This document shows, piece after piece, positions 1 through 7,266 of a stretch of 15,853 bases of DNA; the stretch's first letter is position 1; every line of letters begins with the position of its first letter. The position numbers were made by a program, and so were the translations under genes. The notes under the pieces are model-generated. The model searched no databases. It was not told the DNA's origin and worked only from the letters and a program-made list of their open reading frames with translations. Source of the DNA: JBDIAG01 sp963835085 (GTDB lineage: Bacteria; Actinomycetota; Actinomycetes; Actinomycetales; CAWJMD01). The DNA is taken from contig CAWIED010000003.1 of assembly GCA_963835085.1 (NCBI GenBank), positions 1-15,853 on the forward strand, given 5' to 3'.

Positions 1-46
1 GGGGTTGCGTCCGGCAAGGTGGTGTACGGGATCGGGTGAGTCGCAT
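1..46 (-). CDS. Possible 5' end of a divergent gene (substrate-binding lipoprotein?)
   Basis: On the minus strand an ATG at 46-44 opens a frame that stays open to the window edge and reads MRLTRSRTPPCRTQP. An AAAGG-like ribosome binding site lies about 7 nt upstream. The basic N-terminus would fit the start of a signal peptide, but only 15 residues are visible. A divergent siderophore-binding lipoprotein sharing the iron box at 96-117 is a common arrangement next to FecCD permeases, and that context is the main reason for listing it. The identity is inference; it could equally be non-coding leader sequence. Confidence 0.25.
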   Translation of the reverse strand, partial: MRLTRSRTPPCRTQP

Positions 47-95
47 GGAGGGCCTTTCGGAGCGGGCGAGAGGGCAAGCGGAGGCATGGCGAGAG

Positions 96-117
96 AAGGT
101 TAGCCTAGGCTAACCTT
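96..117. promoter_or_regulatory. DtxR/IdeR-type iron box, perfect 22-bp palindrome
   Basis: The core AGGTTAGCCTAGGCTAACCT (97-116), plus one flanking base on each side, is a perfect palindrome. Aligned to the known DtxR/IdeR consensus TTAGGTTAGGCTAACCTAA, 15 of 19 positions match. By symmetry the match occurs once on each strand (100-118 and 95-113), as expected for two repressor dimers bound on opposite faces. The site ends 5 bp before the GTG of the first permease, so bound repressor would cover the promoter. The inference is iron-dependent repression of the importer operon, and possibly of a divergent gene. Confidence 0.85.
111..116 (+). promoter_or_regulatory. Candidate -10 element for a leaderless transcript
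   Basis: TAACCT fits the actinobacterial -10 pattern TANNNT and ends 6 nt before the GTG at 123. That is the usual spacing when transcription starts at the first base of the start codon. No Shine-Dalgarno sequence lies between it and the GTG, and an in-frame TAA at 111-113 excludes any earlier start. The element lies inside the iron box. No convincing -35 element is visible, so this is inferred from spacing only. Confidence 0.4.
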
Positions 118-122
118 CCCCG

Positions 123-1187
123 GTGACTGTCACCGATGTGCGACCCGCTGCGCGTAGGGCCGCAAAACGCCCGACGGGCCTGGCTCGCACGGCCACTCCG
201 AAGGCTGCCGGTCTGCTTGTCGCAGCGGTCGTCCTCGTGCTTGCCTGCATTGCCGGGCTGGCGGTAGGTGCGCGCACTATTCCGCCGGGCGACGTGCTGG
301 CGGTCTTGACCGGGCATGCCCGGGCGGGCATCGACGTCACGGTCGTCACCCAGCTACGCCTACCGCGCACCGTCGTCGGGCTGGTCGCCGGACTGGCGCT
401 CGGCGTGGCCGGTGCCCTGGTGCAGGCGGTCACCCGGAACCCGCTGGCCGACCCCGGCATCCTCGGCACCAACTCCGGGGCAGCTTTCGCCGTGGCCATG
501 GGAGCCGGGTTCGCCGGCATCGCCGGACCGTTCGCCTTCCTGGCACTCGCCTTCGCGGGGGCGCTGGTGGCCACCCTTGCCGTGTACGCCATCGGTTCCG
601 CGGGACGGGGCGGTGGCAGCCCGGTGCGGCTCGTGCTGGGCGGTACGGCCCTCGGGGCAGTGCTGTCAGGTATCACCTCTGCCATCGTGCTCAGCAATCC
701 CAGCCGCTTCGTGGTGATGCGCTCGTGGGAGTCGGGCTCGCTCGTCGATCGCGGCTGGGCCAGCGTCGCGCCGGCCAGTGCATTCATCGCCGTCGGGCTG
801 ATCATCGCCGCCACGATCGCGGGTTCGCTCAACGCCGTGGCTCTCGGCGACGACCTTGCCGCATCGCTGGGCGCCAACGTGCTGCTCGTGCGCACCCTCG
901 CCGTGCTGGCCGTCTGCCTCCTCGCCGGCAGTGCCACGGCTCTCGCCGGGCCGATCGCGTTCGTAGGATTGATGGTGCCGCACGTGGCGCGTTGGATCGT
1001 GGGGCCCGATCAACGGTGGATCCTCGCCTACACGCTGCTGCTGGCGCCGGTGCTGCTCATCGTGGCCGATGTGGTGGGGCGCATCGTCATGCCGCCGGGT
1101 GAGCTGCCGGCGGGCATTGTCACGGCACTCGTGGGCGCGCCGGTGCTGATCGTGCTCGTTCGGCGCCAGGCGGCGAGCGAGCTGTGA
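123..1187 (+). CDS. FecCD-family iron-siderophore ABC transporter permease (first subunit)
   Basis: Integral membrane permease of a BtuC/FecCD-type importer that moves ferric siderophore across the cytoplasmic membrane. The 354 residues are a usual length for the family. After a basic N-terminal stretch of about 28 residues come many hydrophobic segments. Family hallmarks are visible: RLPR, then QAVTRNPLADPGILG after the early helices, the cytoplasmic coupling region around ALGDDLAASLGAN that contacts the ATPase, GPIAFVGLMVPHVAR, and a C-terminal LPAGIVTALVGAP helix. GTG at 123 is the first possible start because an in-frame TAA lies at 111. There is no ribosome binding site, which suggests a leaderless mRNA. 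The stop overlaps the next gene by 4 bases (GTGA), implying translational coupling. The immediately upstream iron box implies iron repression. The family is certain; the exact siderophore cannot be told from sequence. Confidence 0.95.
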   Translation: MTVTDVRPAARRAAKRPTGLARTATPKAAGLLVAAVVLVLACIAGLAVGARTIPPGDVLAVLTGHARAGIDVTVVTQLRLPRTVVGLVAGLALGVAGALVQAVTRNPLADPGILGTNSGAAFAVAMGAGFAGIAGPFAFLALAFAGALVATLAVYAIGSAGRGGGSPVRLVLGGTALGAVLSGITSAIVLSNPSRFVVMRSWESGSLVDRGWASVAPASAFIAVGLIIAATIAGSLNAVALGDDLAASLGANVLLVRTLAVLAVCLLAGSATALAGPIAFVGLMVPHVARWIVGPDQRWILAYTLLLAPVLLIVADVVGRIVMPPGELPAGIVTALVGAPVLIVLVRRQAASEL

Positions 1188-2227
1188 GCGCCCAGGCCGG
1201 CCTGGCCCGCCGGCGCCCGGGCACGGTGACGATGCCGGTGGCAGGTCTGCCGCTGCATCGTCGGGCGCTCATCGCCGCCGCGGGGTTGGCGGTGTGCACG
1301 CTGGCGCTCGCCGTTGTGGCGCTCGGTCTGGGGGACTACCCGCTGAGTCCGGCGCAGGTGGTGCACGCGCTGCAAGACGACGCCGGGTTCGCGAGCGCCG
1401 TCGTGCGCGAGTGGCGACTGCCGCGGGTGGTGGCGGCGCTCGTCTTCGGCGCCGCGTTGGCCGTCTCGGGGGCGATCTTCCAGTCCCTGACGCGCAACCC
1501 GCTCGGCTCGCCCGACATCATCGGCTTCTCCACGGGTGCCTACACGGGCGCCCTGATCGTCTTGACCGTGGTCGGCGGCGGCTACCTCTGGACGGCAGGC
1601 GGTGCGTTGATCGGAGGTCTGCTCACCGCATTGCTCGTCTACGTGCTGGCCTATCGCGGTGGCATGCAGGGTTTCCGGCTCATCATCGTGGGCATCGCGG
1701 TTACCGCGGTGTTGCACGCCGTCAACCTCTACCTGCTGCTGCGCTCGCAGGCGGAAGTCGCGATGGCCGCGTCGATCTGGGGCTCCGGGTCGCTGTCGCT
1801 CATCCGCTGGTCGGCGCTGGGGCCCGCCCTCATCGCGCTGGCGCTCACGCTGCCGGGCCTGCTGCTGCTACCCGCCCTGCGCCAGCTGGAGCTCGGCGAC
1901 GACGCCGCTGCCGCACACGGCCTACGCGTCGAGGCGTCCCGGCTCGGTCTCATCGTGTTCGCCGTCGCGCTGGTGTCGATCGTTACCGCGAGCAGCGGAC
2001 CGGTCGCGTTCGTCGCCCTGGCGGCGCCGCAGATCGGCCGCCGGCTCGTGGGTGGCGCCGGCATCTCGATCGTGGCGTCTGCGCTCACCGGTGCCATGGT
2101 GCTGTTAGGTGCCGACGTCATCGCCCAACATGTCGTGGCGCATGACGTGCCCGTGGGCATCGTCACGATCGTGCTCGGCGGTTGCTACCTGCTCGGGCTG
2201 CTCATCTCCGAAGCGCGCCACCGCTGA
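1184..2227 (+). CDS. FecCD-family iron-siderophore ABC transporter permease (second subunit)
   Basis: Second membrane subunit, expected to pair with the first permease to form the translocation channel. It has 347 residues and about ten hydrophobic segments. It shows the same family landmarks in the same order: RLPRVVAALVFG, SLTRNPLGSPDIIGFSTGA, the ATPase-contact region LELGDDAAAAHGL, SGPVAFVALAAPQIGRR, and VPVGIVTIVLGG near the C-terminus. The start is the GTG in the 4-base overlap with the upstream stop codon, so translation is probably coupled. It resembles FepG/FecD types, with a diverged partner before it, as in FepD/FepG pairs. The ATPase gene follows after 37 bp. Confidence in family and role in iron-chelate import is high. 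Confidence 0.95.
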   Translation: MSAQAGLARRRPGTVTMPVAGLPLHRRALIAAAGLAVCTLALAVVALGLGDYPLSPAQVVHALQDDAGFASAVVREWRLPRVVAALVFGAALAVSGAIFQSLTRNPLGSPDIIGFSTGAYTGALIVLTVVGGGYLWTAGGALIGGLLTALLVYVLAYRGGMQGFRLIIVGIAVTAVLHAVNLYLLLRSQAEVAMAASIWGSGSLSLIRWSALGPALIALALTLPGLLLLPALRQLELGDDAAAAHGLRVEASRLGLIVFAVALVSIVTASSGPVAFVALAAPQIGRRLVGGAGISIVASALTGAMVLLGADVIAQHVVAHDVPVGIVTIVLGGCYLLGLLISEARHR

Positions 2228-2264
2228 CCTGCATCGCGACCCGACCCAACCTCCAGGAGTATTC

Positions 2265-3101
2265 ATGACCACTGAGAGCAGGTTGCAGGCTGAAGGGCTG
2301 ACCCTGGCCTATGACGCGCGCACCGTGAGCGAGGGCCTGTCGGTAGAGGTGCCCGATGGTTCGTTTACCGTCATCATCGGCCCCAACGCCTGCGGCAAAT
2401 CGACTCTGCTGCGGGCACTTTCGCGATTACTGCCGCCGACGAAGGGCGCAGTGCGGCTCGACGGCAAGGCGCTGCGCGACTACCGCCCCAAGGAAGCGGC
2501 CCGCAACATCGGCCTCCTGCCGCAGAGTTCGATCGCGCCCGACGGGATCACTGTGGTCGACCTGGTTTCGCGCGGTCGGTTTCCGTATCAGAAGCTCGTG
2601 CGGCAATGGACGGACGCCGACGAGACCGCCGTGTGGACGGCCTTGGAGGCCACGAACGTCGCTGAGTTCGCCGATCGCGAGGTGGCACACCTGTCGGGCG
2701 GCCAGCGGCAGCGGGTGTGGGCGGCGATGGCCATCGCCCAGCAGACGCCGATCCTGCTGCTCGACGAGCCCACGACCTACCTCGATATCTGTCACCAGAT
2801 CGAACTACTCGACGTGTTCGCCGGCCTCAATCGCCGCGGCACCACGATCGTCGCGGTGCTGCACGATCTCAACCAGGCTGCCCGCTATGCCAGCCATCTC
2901 GTGGTGATGTGCCGGGGCAAGGTCGTGGCCACCGGGGCACCGGCCGACGTGCTCACGGCCGAACTGGTCGAAGAGGTCTACCGGCTGCCGTGCCTGGTGC
3001 TCGAAGATCCGGTCTCGGGCACCCCGATGGTTGTGCCTACCGCAGGCGCGTGGCAGGGACGTGACGCGGCTCGGCAGCCGAACCCAGCCTCACTTGCCTA
3101 G
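2265..3101 (+). CDS. Iron-siderophore ABC transporter ATP-binding protein (FecE/FepC type)
   Basis: ATPase that powers the two preceding permeases. The start is the ATG at 2265, preceded by AGGAG (2255-2259) with a 5-nt spacer. The frame is open further upstream inside the permease, but that part is not coding. The 278-residue product has Walker A GPNACGKST (39-47), Q-loop Gln87, the signature LSGGQ (143-147), Walker B ILLLDEP (163-169) and switch His200 in VLHD. The C-terminal region is the usual extension of iron-chelate ATPases. The gene sits 37 bp after the second permease and is very likely in the same iron-regulated transcript. Its last 12 bases overlap the 3' end of the convergent rocD gene. 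No substrate-binding protein gene lies downstream, so that component must be encoded elsewhere or to the left of the window. Confidence 0.95.
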   Translation: MTTESRLQAEGLTLAYDARTVSEGLSVEVPDGSFTVIIGPNACGKSTLLRALSRLLPPTKGAVRLDGKALRDYRPKEAARNIGLLPQSSIAPDGITVVDLVSRGRFPYQKLVRQWTDADETAVWTALEATNVAEFADREVAHLSGGQRQRVWAAMAIAQQTPILLLDEPTTYLDICHQIELLDVFAGLNRRGTTIVAVLHDLNQAARYASHLVVMCRGKVVATGAPADVLTAELVEEVYRLPCLVLEDPVSGTPMVVPTAGAWQGRDAARQPNPASLA

Positions 3102-4319
3102 GCATACCGCGATCGACTCCACGAGCTGATCGAGATCGGACTCCGTGGCAACCAGCGGCGGGGCGAGGCGCAGCGTATGACCGTGGGTGTCCTTGGCCAG
3201 GACGCCGTGCTCCATCAGCCTGAAGGCCAGCTCGCGGGCCGTCATCAACTCCGGGTCGATGTCGAGGCCGGCCCACAGGCCTCTGCAACGGTAGCGGTCG
3301 AGCCCCGAGCCCACCAGCGTCTCCAGACCCGCCGCCAGCTGGGCGCCGCGCTCGCGGGCCGCCTGCTGGAACTCGCCGGTGCGCAGCATCGCCACCACCT
3401 CGATGCCGATGGCGGCGGCCAGCGGGTTGCCGCCGAACGTCGAGCCGTGCGAGCCAGGGGTGATCACGCCCATCACGTCGGTGTCGGCGGCGATGGCAGA
3501 CACCGCGATCAGCCCGCCACCGAGGGCCTTGCCCAGGATGTAGATGTCGGGCACCACTTGTTCGTGATCGCACGCGAAGGTCTCGCCGGTACGGGCCAGG
3601 CCTGCCTGGATCTCGTCCGCAATCATGAGAATGCCTGTGCGCGTGCAGATCTCACGAACCTGGCGCAGATAGCCTTCCGGCGGGATGATGATGCCGGCCT
3701 CGCCCTGGATGGGCTCGAGCAGCACCGCGATGGTGTCGCTGTCGATCGCCGCCTCCAGCGCCTGGGCGTCTCCGAAGGGCACGATGCGGAAGCCGGGCGT
3801 GAAGGGCGCGTACCCGGTGCGAGCCGTCTCGTCGGTGGAGAACGACACGATGGTGGTGGTACGGCCGTGGAAGTTCTCGCTCATCACGATGATGGTGCCG
3901 CCGTTGGTCGGCACGCCCTTGACCTCGTGACCCCAGCGGCGAGCGACCTTGAGCGCAGTCTCCACCGCCTCGGCACCGGAGTTCATCGGCAGGATCATGT
4001 CTTTGCCACATAGGTCGGCGAGGTCGCGGGCGAAGACGGACAACTGGTCGTTGTAGAACGCGCGACTAGTCAGCGTGAGCGTATTGAGCTGCTCGGTCGC
4101 GCGGGCCACCAGGCGCGGATGGCAGTGGCCGAAGTTGAGCGCCGAATAGCCCGCGAGGCAGTCGAGGTAGTCGTGACCGTCGACGTCGGTGACCCACGCG
4201 CCTTTGCCTTGGGTCAGCACCACCGGCAAGGGGTGGTAGTTGTGCGCGGCTCGGCTCTCGGTGAGCTCGATGTGCTCCTGCGCCTCGATGCTGTTTTCGA
4301 TCCTGCTCATGATGGTCAC
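3090..4319 (-). CDS. rocD: Ornithine--oxo-acid aminotransferase
   Basis: PLP-dependent class III aminotransferase that transfers the delta-amino group of ornithine to 2-oxoglutarate, giving glutamate-5-semialdehyde and glutamate in arginine/ornithine catabolism. The 409 residues match the family length. Visible features are NYHPLPVVLTQGKGAWV and LDCLAGYSALNFGHCHP near the N-terminus, SGAEA (114-118) for phosphate contact, Asp235 in MIADEIQAGLARTG, the Schiff-base Lys264 in ILGKALGGG, and GSHGSTFGGNPLA. I chose the GTG at 4319 because AGAGGGGA (4333-4326) lies 7 nt upstream; the ATG three codons later would leave a spacer of 16 nt. It converges on the siderophore ATPase with a 12-bp overlap. 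Ornithine also feeds hydroxamate siderophores, but a link to the neighbouring importer is only a guess. Confidence 0.93.
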   Translation of the reverse strand: MTIMSRIENSIEAQEHIELTESRAAHNYHPLPVVLTQGKGAWVTDVDGHDYLDCLAGYSALNFGHCHPRLVARATEQLNTLTLTSRAFYNDQLSVFARDLADLCGKDMILPMNSGAEAVETALKVARRWGHEVKGVPTNGGTIIVMSENFHGRTTTIVSFSTDETARTGYAPFTPGFRIVPFGDAQALEAAIDSDTIAVLLEPIQGEAGIIIPPEGYLRQVREICTRTGILMIADEIQAGLARTGETFACDHEQVVPDIYILGKALGGGLIAVSAIAADTDVMGVITPGSHGSTFGGNPLAAAIGIEVVAMLRTGEFQQAARERGAQLAAGLETLVGSGLDRYRCRGLWAGLDIDPELMTARELAFRLMEHGVLAKDTHGHTLRLAPPLVATESDLDQLVESIAVCLGK

Positions 4320-4655
4320 GAACTATCCCCTCTCGCCATTGGGCGGGTTGGCTCGCCGCTCAGTTGAGGTACCCCGCAGTGGGGGTGGCCCGCTCTGTTT
4401 GGGTGCCGCTCAGTTGAAGTTCCCCCCTATCGACGTGCTTCACGGGTGAGGTGCACGTCGCGCCTGGGCGGTACCGGGTGTGTAGAGGCCCAGCCTACTG
4501 TCGGGCGGTGTGTGGTTTCGACCTGCAACGCGGCTTCGAATGTGGTCGCCGAGCTGGCCCGATGGCGGGCATGAAAGGCTGTGGGAAAAGTGCCGTGCGC
4601 CATGGTGACAAAGGGCGGATCGGCCACATTGATGGCGCCTATCGGGAGGAGCCTT
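4320..4655. other. Non-coding stretch between divergent rocD and amidohydrolase genes
   Basis: This holds the start regions of rocD (minus) and the amidohydrolase (plus). It contains the 50-bp-spaced direct repeat at 4355-4425. A small inverted repeat also lies here: CGACGTGC at 4431-4438 and its complement at 4453-4460. No convincing coding frame or strong sigma-70 promoter is visible. Open frames here have no ribosome binding site and no recognisable protein character. Confidence 0.6.
4355..4425 (+). repeat. Two copies of a 21-bp motif spaced exactly 50 bp (possible IS-end relic)
   Basis: GCCGCTCAGTTGAGGTACCCC at 4355-4375 and GCCGCTCAGTTGAAGTTCCCC at 4405-4425 differ at only two positions and lie in the same orientation. 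Multiple short repeats at an element end are known for IS21-family transposons, and the CAGTTGAAGTTCCCC-like core reminds me of such ends. No istA/istB-like gene is present, so at most this is a leftover end. It could instead be a regulatory repeat serving rocD or the amidohydrolase. Confidence 0.5.
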
Positions 4656-6215
4656 GTGAACAGTGCCAGCGGTGCCGCCGTGCCCAGTCTGTTGATCAGG
4701 CAGGTGCGCCGGGTCTGCGTGGGTACCCCGCTCGGCCCCGACGAGCCGCCCGTGGACGTCCGGATCATCGATGGTCAGGTCAGCGAAGTGGGGCTTGGCC
4801 TGGTTATCTCACCCGGCGACGAGGTGGTGGACGGCGCCGGCCGCTGGCTGATCCCTGGGCTGTGGGATCAACACGTGCACCTGGGGCAGTGGGCGCTGAC
4901 CTCGCAACGCCTCGACGTCTCCTCGGCGGCCGACGCCGACGCCGTGGTGCGGCTGGTGGCGCACGAGCTGGCGCAGCGCCCCGACGATGATTCCGTGCTG
5001 ATCGGGTTCGGGCATCGCAGCGCCACCTGGCCGAGCCCACCCTCCGTGGCGGCGCTCGATCGCGTGAGCGGACGGCACCCTGTGGTGCTGATCAGCGGCG
5101 ATGCCCACAACGGCTGGTTGAACAGTGTCGGCTTGGCCCTGCTGGGGCTGTCGCCGCGGGCGTCGGCCGTCGAGGAGCTCGACTGGTTCCCCGCTTTCGA
5201 GCGGCTGGCGCAGTTGCCCGCGCAACAGGCGGCGAGCCTGACGGCGTATCGCACCGCGTTGGCCCAGGCGGCATCCCGCGGCGTGGTGGGAGTGGGCGAC
5301 ATGGAGTTCGAGGTCGGCTTCCGGGAGTGGCCGCCACGGGTTGCCGAAGGCCTCGACACGCTGCGGGTGCGAGCTGCTGTCTACCCCGACGGCCTCGACG
5401 CGGCATTGGCCAGCGGCCTGTCGTCGGGTCAGCCCCTGCCTGGGACGGGCGGACTGGTGGAGATGGGTCCGCTCAAGATCATCAGCGACGGCTCGCTCAA
5501 CACCCGGACGGCTTTCTGCGAGTCTCCCTTCCTTGACACTCCGTGCTCGGCCGGGCGACTGTCGAGCGACCGCGGCAAGCAGAACTACGAGCCGGCTGAG
5601 CTGGTTGAGCTGATGCGCCGGGCGCACGCGGGTGGCCTGCGGCTCGCGGTGCACGCCATCGGCGATGCGGCAGTCGGTACCGCTCTCGACGCCTTCGAAC
5701 TGACTCGGGCCGCGGGCTCGATCGAGCACGCCCAACTGATGTCGTGGCCCGACATGTCGCGGATGGCCAGGCTCGGAGTGATTGCCAGCGTGCAACCGGC
5801 CCACCTGCTCGACGACCGTGACGTCGCGGAACGCTGCTGGGGAGAGCGCACCGAGCGGGTCTTCGCGTTCGCCGCTCTACGGGCGGCCGGAGTGCGACTT
5901 GCGTTCGGCTCCGACGCCCCGGTTTCCCCGCTCGACCCCTGGCTGACGATGGCAGCTGCGGTACATCGCAGCGCTGACGAACGACCGCCCTGGCACCCGG
6001 AGCAGGCCATCGGGGCGGCGGCCGCGTTGCAGGCGAGCACCGACGGACAGACGAGTGTCAGCCGCGGCAGTCGGGGAGACCTCGTGCTGCTCGACGACAA
6101 CCCGTGGCAGGCGCAGCCGGGCGAGTCGTCGGCTGTTGTTGCTCACCGGCTCAGGAATACCCGGGTCGCGGCGACCATCGTTGCCGGCCGGGTTGTGTTC
6201 TCCACTCTCGGCTAG
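4656..6215 (+). CDS. Metal-dependent amidohydrolase, family 3 (YtcJ-like)
   Basis: Predicted cytoplasmic zinc/metal-dependent hydrolase of the amidohydrolase superfamily, YtcJ-like branch; the physiological substrate is unknown. The start is GTG 4656, preceded by GGGAGGAG (4644-4651). The frame is open 25 codons further upstream, but no ribosome binding site supports an earlier start. The 519 residues fit the family. The beta-sandwich part is at the N-terminus and the metal-binding His73-x-His75 sits in IPGLWDQHVHLG. Further landmarks are SGDAHNGWLNS (148-157), Lys274 in LKIISDGSLNTRTAF, His333 in AVHAIGDAAV, His358 in IEHAQL and Asp420 in FGSDAPVSPLDPW. A C-terminal sandwich strand region ends in IVAGRVVFSTLG. 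It stands alone, divergent from rocD and convergent with the membrane-gene remnants downstream. Family is secure; substrate cannot be assigned. Confidence 0.93.
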   Translation: MNSASGAAVPSLLIRQVRRVCVGTPLGPDEPPVDVRIIDGQVSEVGLGLVISPGDEVVDGAGRWLIPGLWDQHVHLGQWALTSQRLDVSSAADADAVVRLVAHELAQRPDDDSVLIGFGHRSATWPSPPSVAALDRVSGRHPVVLISGDAHNGWLNSVGLALLGLSPRASAVEELDWFPAFERLAQLPAQQAASLTAYRTALAQAASRGVVGVGDMEFEVGFREWPPRVAEGLDTLRVRAAVYPDGLDAALASGLSSGQPLPGTGGLVEMGPLKIISDGSLNTRTAFCESPFLDTPCSAGRLSSDRGKQNYEPAELVELMRRAHAGGLRLAVHAIGDAAVGTALDAFELTRAAGSIEHAQLMSWPDMSRMARLGVIASVQPAHLLDDRDVAERCWGERTERVFAFAALRAAGVRLAFGSDAPVSPLDPWLTMAAAVHRSADERPPWHPEQAIGAAAALQASTDGQTSVSRGSRGDLVLLDDNPWQAQPGESSAVVAHRLRNTRVAATIVAGRVVFSTLG

Positions 6216-6280
6216 AACCAACCGACAAGCCGTGAGCTGGGCGGCGTGACCCGATCGACCGCTGGCCTGCGCAGGCCGCG

Positions 6281-6382
6281 GACGTAGCGCAGTCTCGACT
6301 ACATGCAGGAGGGGCAAGCCTCCAGGCTGAGCACGAACGGCGCCCCCCGGCCTTCCCCATGTAGTCGAGATTGCGCTACGTC
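6281..6382. repeat. 102-bp long inverted repeat with 25-bp arms
   Basis: The left arm (6281-6305, starting GACGTAGCGCAGTCTCGACT) and right arm (6358-6382) are complementary at 24 of 25 positions, and the one mismatch would be a G-U pair in RNA. The 52-bp loop contains a second small hairpin, GGAGG/CCTCC, at about 6308-6323. There is no T-run after either arm and no obvious flanking target-site duplication. It lies after the amidohydrolase stop and before the convergent membrane-gene remnants. It could act as a bidirectional terminator, a REP-like dispersed repeat or a small non-autonomous mobile element. Confidence 0.75.
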
Positions 6383-6431
6383 TGGCCGCACCACCGTGGA
6401 TATCTCGCTCGAACGACCAAGTCGTGGGTTG

Positions 6432-6660
6432 TCAGAAGACGATTGCGTAACTGGTCGCGCCGCCGGCTGCGACATACGCGGCCATGACTGCAGCTGCGGG
6501 GTGCCGGGCTCCCACCTTGCGGCACCAGCGCCAGGCAGTAAACGGCGATGAGGACGTGGGCTATAGGAACTACTGCAAGAAGGACGCCGACAACCGGCTC
6601 GTGCTGCTCGGTATACCAATACCGAGCAGACTGAACCAGCCCCCACGCTGAGGCAGCCAC
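6432..6660 (-). pseudogene. Small membrane-protein gene, frameshifted
   Basis: Reading from 6660, one frame gives a membrane protein with segments AWGLVQSARYW and VVGVLLAVVPIAHVLIAVYC, ending in CLALVPQ. Near 6512-6520 the sensible protein continues in another frame as VGARHPAAAVMAAYVAAGG and then TSYAIVF, ending at the TGA 6434-6432. Removing one base from the G-rich stretch near 6515 would restore a continuous protein. In-frame sequence upstream of the GTG at 6660 (RLAGRLGGVILVAAS) looks like the beginning of the first helix, but it lacks any start codon before an in-frame TGA at 6732-6730. So the start is also missing or misplaced. No family was recognised. The frameshift may be real decay or a sequencing error. 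Confidence 0.45.
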
Positions 6661-6686
6661 CAGGATGACGCCGCCAAGACGACCTG

Positions 6687-7246
6687 CTAGGCGGCTTCTA
6701 TCCGTGAAGTCGGCTTCGGCGATAGTTCCTCAGCCGATGTGGAGAAGAGGTCCCACGCGCGCCTCAACCACAAGGTTGGCGCGGCAAACAGGAGCCCAAT
6801 ACCGGTCATAATGACTATGAGACCGGTATCTTGCATACTGCCGTCGTCGTAGAGGACCCAAGCCATCGTCCACAGCGAGAATATGGAAGTGCGGCGATCA
6901 GGCCCACTTCGACCCGGTGCCACCAGGGCATCGCCCGCCCTGAGCTCAGGACGCCGCAGCCTACCGACCACGCCACCGGCAACCAGTCGAATGCCGGGAT
7001 GGGGACATTTACCGGACCGGAGAACATGGTGACCGTTGATGCCCCCAGCGTTGCGGCTGCTACGACTCCCGCCGCGAAGACTGCGGCATCGACCTTGCCA
7101 GGAATGCGCAGGGCCACGCGTACGATGACCGCCCCGGCGACTGAGGCAAGCAAGAGCACTGCGATAGACGTCCAGCGTGGACCGGGGATCTTCGAGAGGT
7201 CTGAGAAGCCCGCTATGACGTCGGTCGACTTCCTCGCCCAATCGAA
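6687..7246 (-). pseudogene. Multi-pass membrane-protein gene, frameshifted, start missing
   Basis: One frame reads WTSIAVLLLASVAGAVIVRV, then AAVFAAGVVAAATLGASTVT, then a segment around DWLPVAWSVGCGVLSSG, and VEVGLIAALPYS. Near 6875-6900 the plausible protein moves to another frame: LWTMAWVLYDDGSMQDTG, then LIVIMTGIGLLFAAPTLWLR, ending SRIEAA with TAG at 6689-6687. One missing base would join them into a protein of about 4-5 helices. The first frame is open back to 7246 (FDWARKSTDVIAGFSDLSK), where a TAG precedes it. No ATG or GTG occurs before the first helix, the earliest being GTG 7159 inside that helix. The gene therefore looks 5'-truncated as well as frameshifted. It lies about 20 bp after the M15 protein gene on the same strand. 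No family was recognised. Confidence 0.5.
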
Positions 7247-7256
7247 CTATGGGCGA
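7234..7256 (-). terminator. Weak hairpin after the M15 protein gene
   Basis: TCGCCCA (7234-7240) and TGGGCGA (7250-7256) form a perfect 7-bp stem around a 9-nt loop, starting 10 nt past the stop codon of the peptidase gene. There is no T-run, so it is at best a weak or factor-dependent terminator. Confidence 0.3.
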
Positions 7257-7266
7257 AATAGTTCAC

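Noticed and set aside
4809..5804. Minus-strand open frame of 331 codons opposite the amidohydrolase
   Set aside because: The plus strand carries all amidohydrolase metal ligands. The opposite frame has a shadow-type composition and no ribosome binding site.
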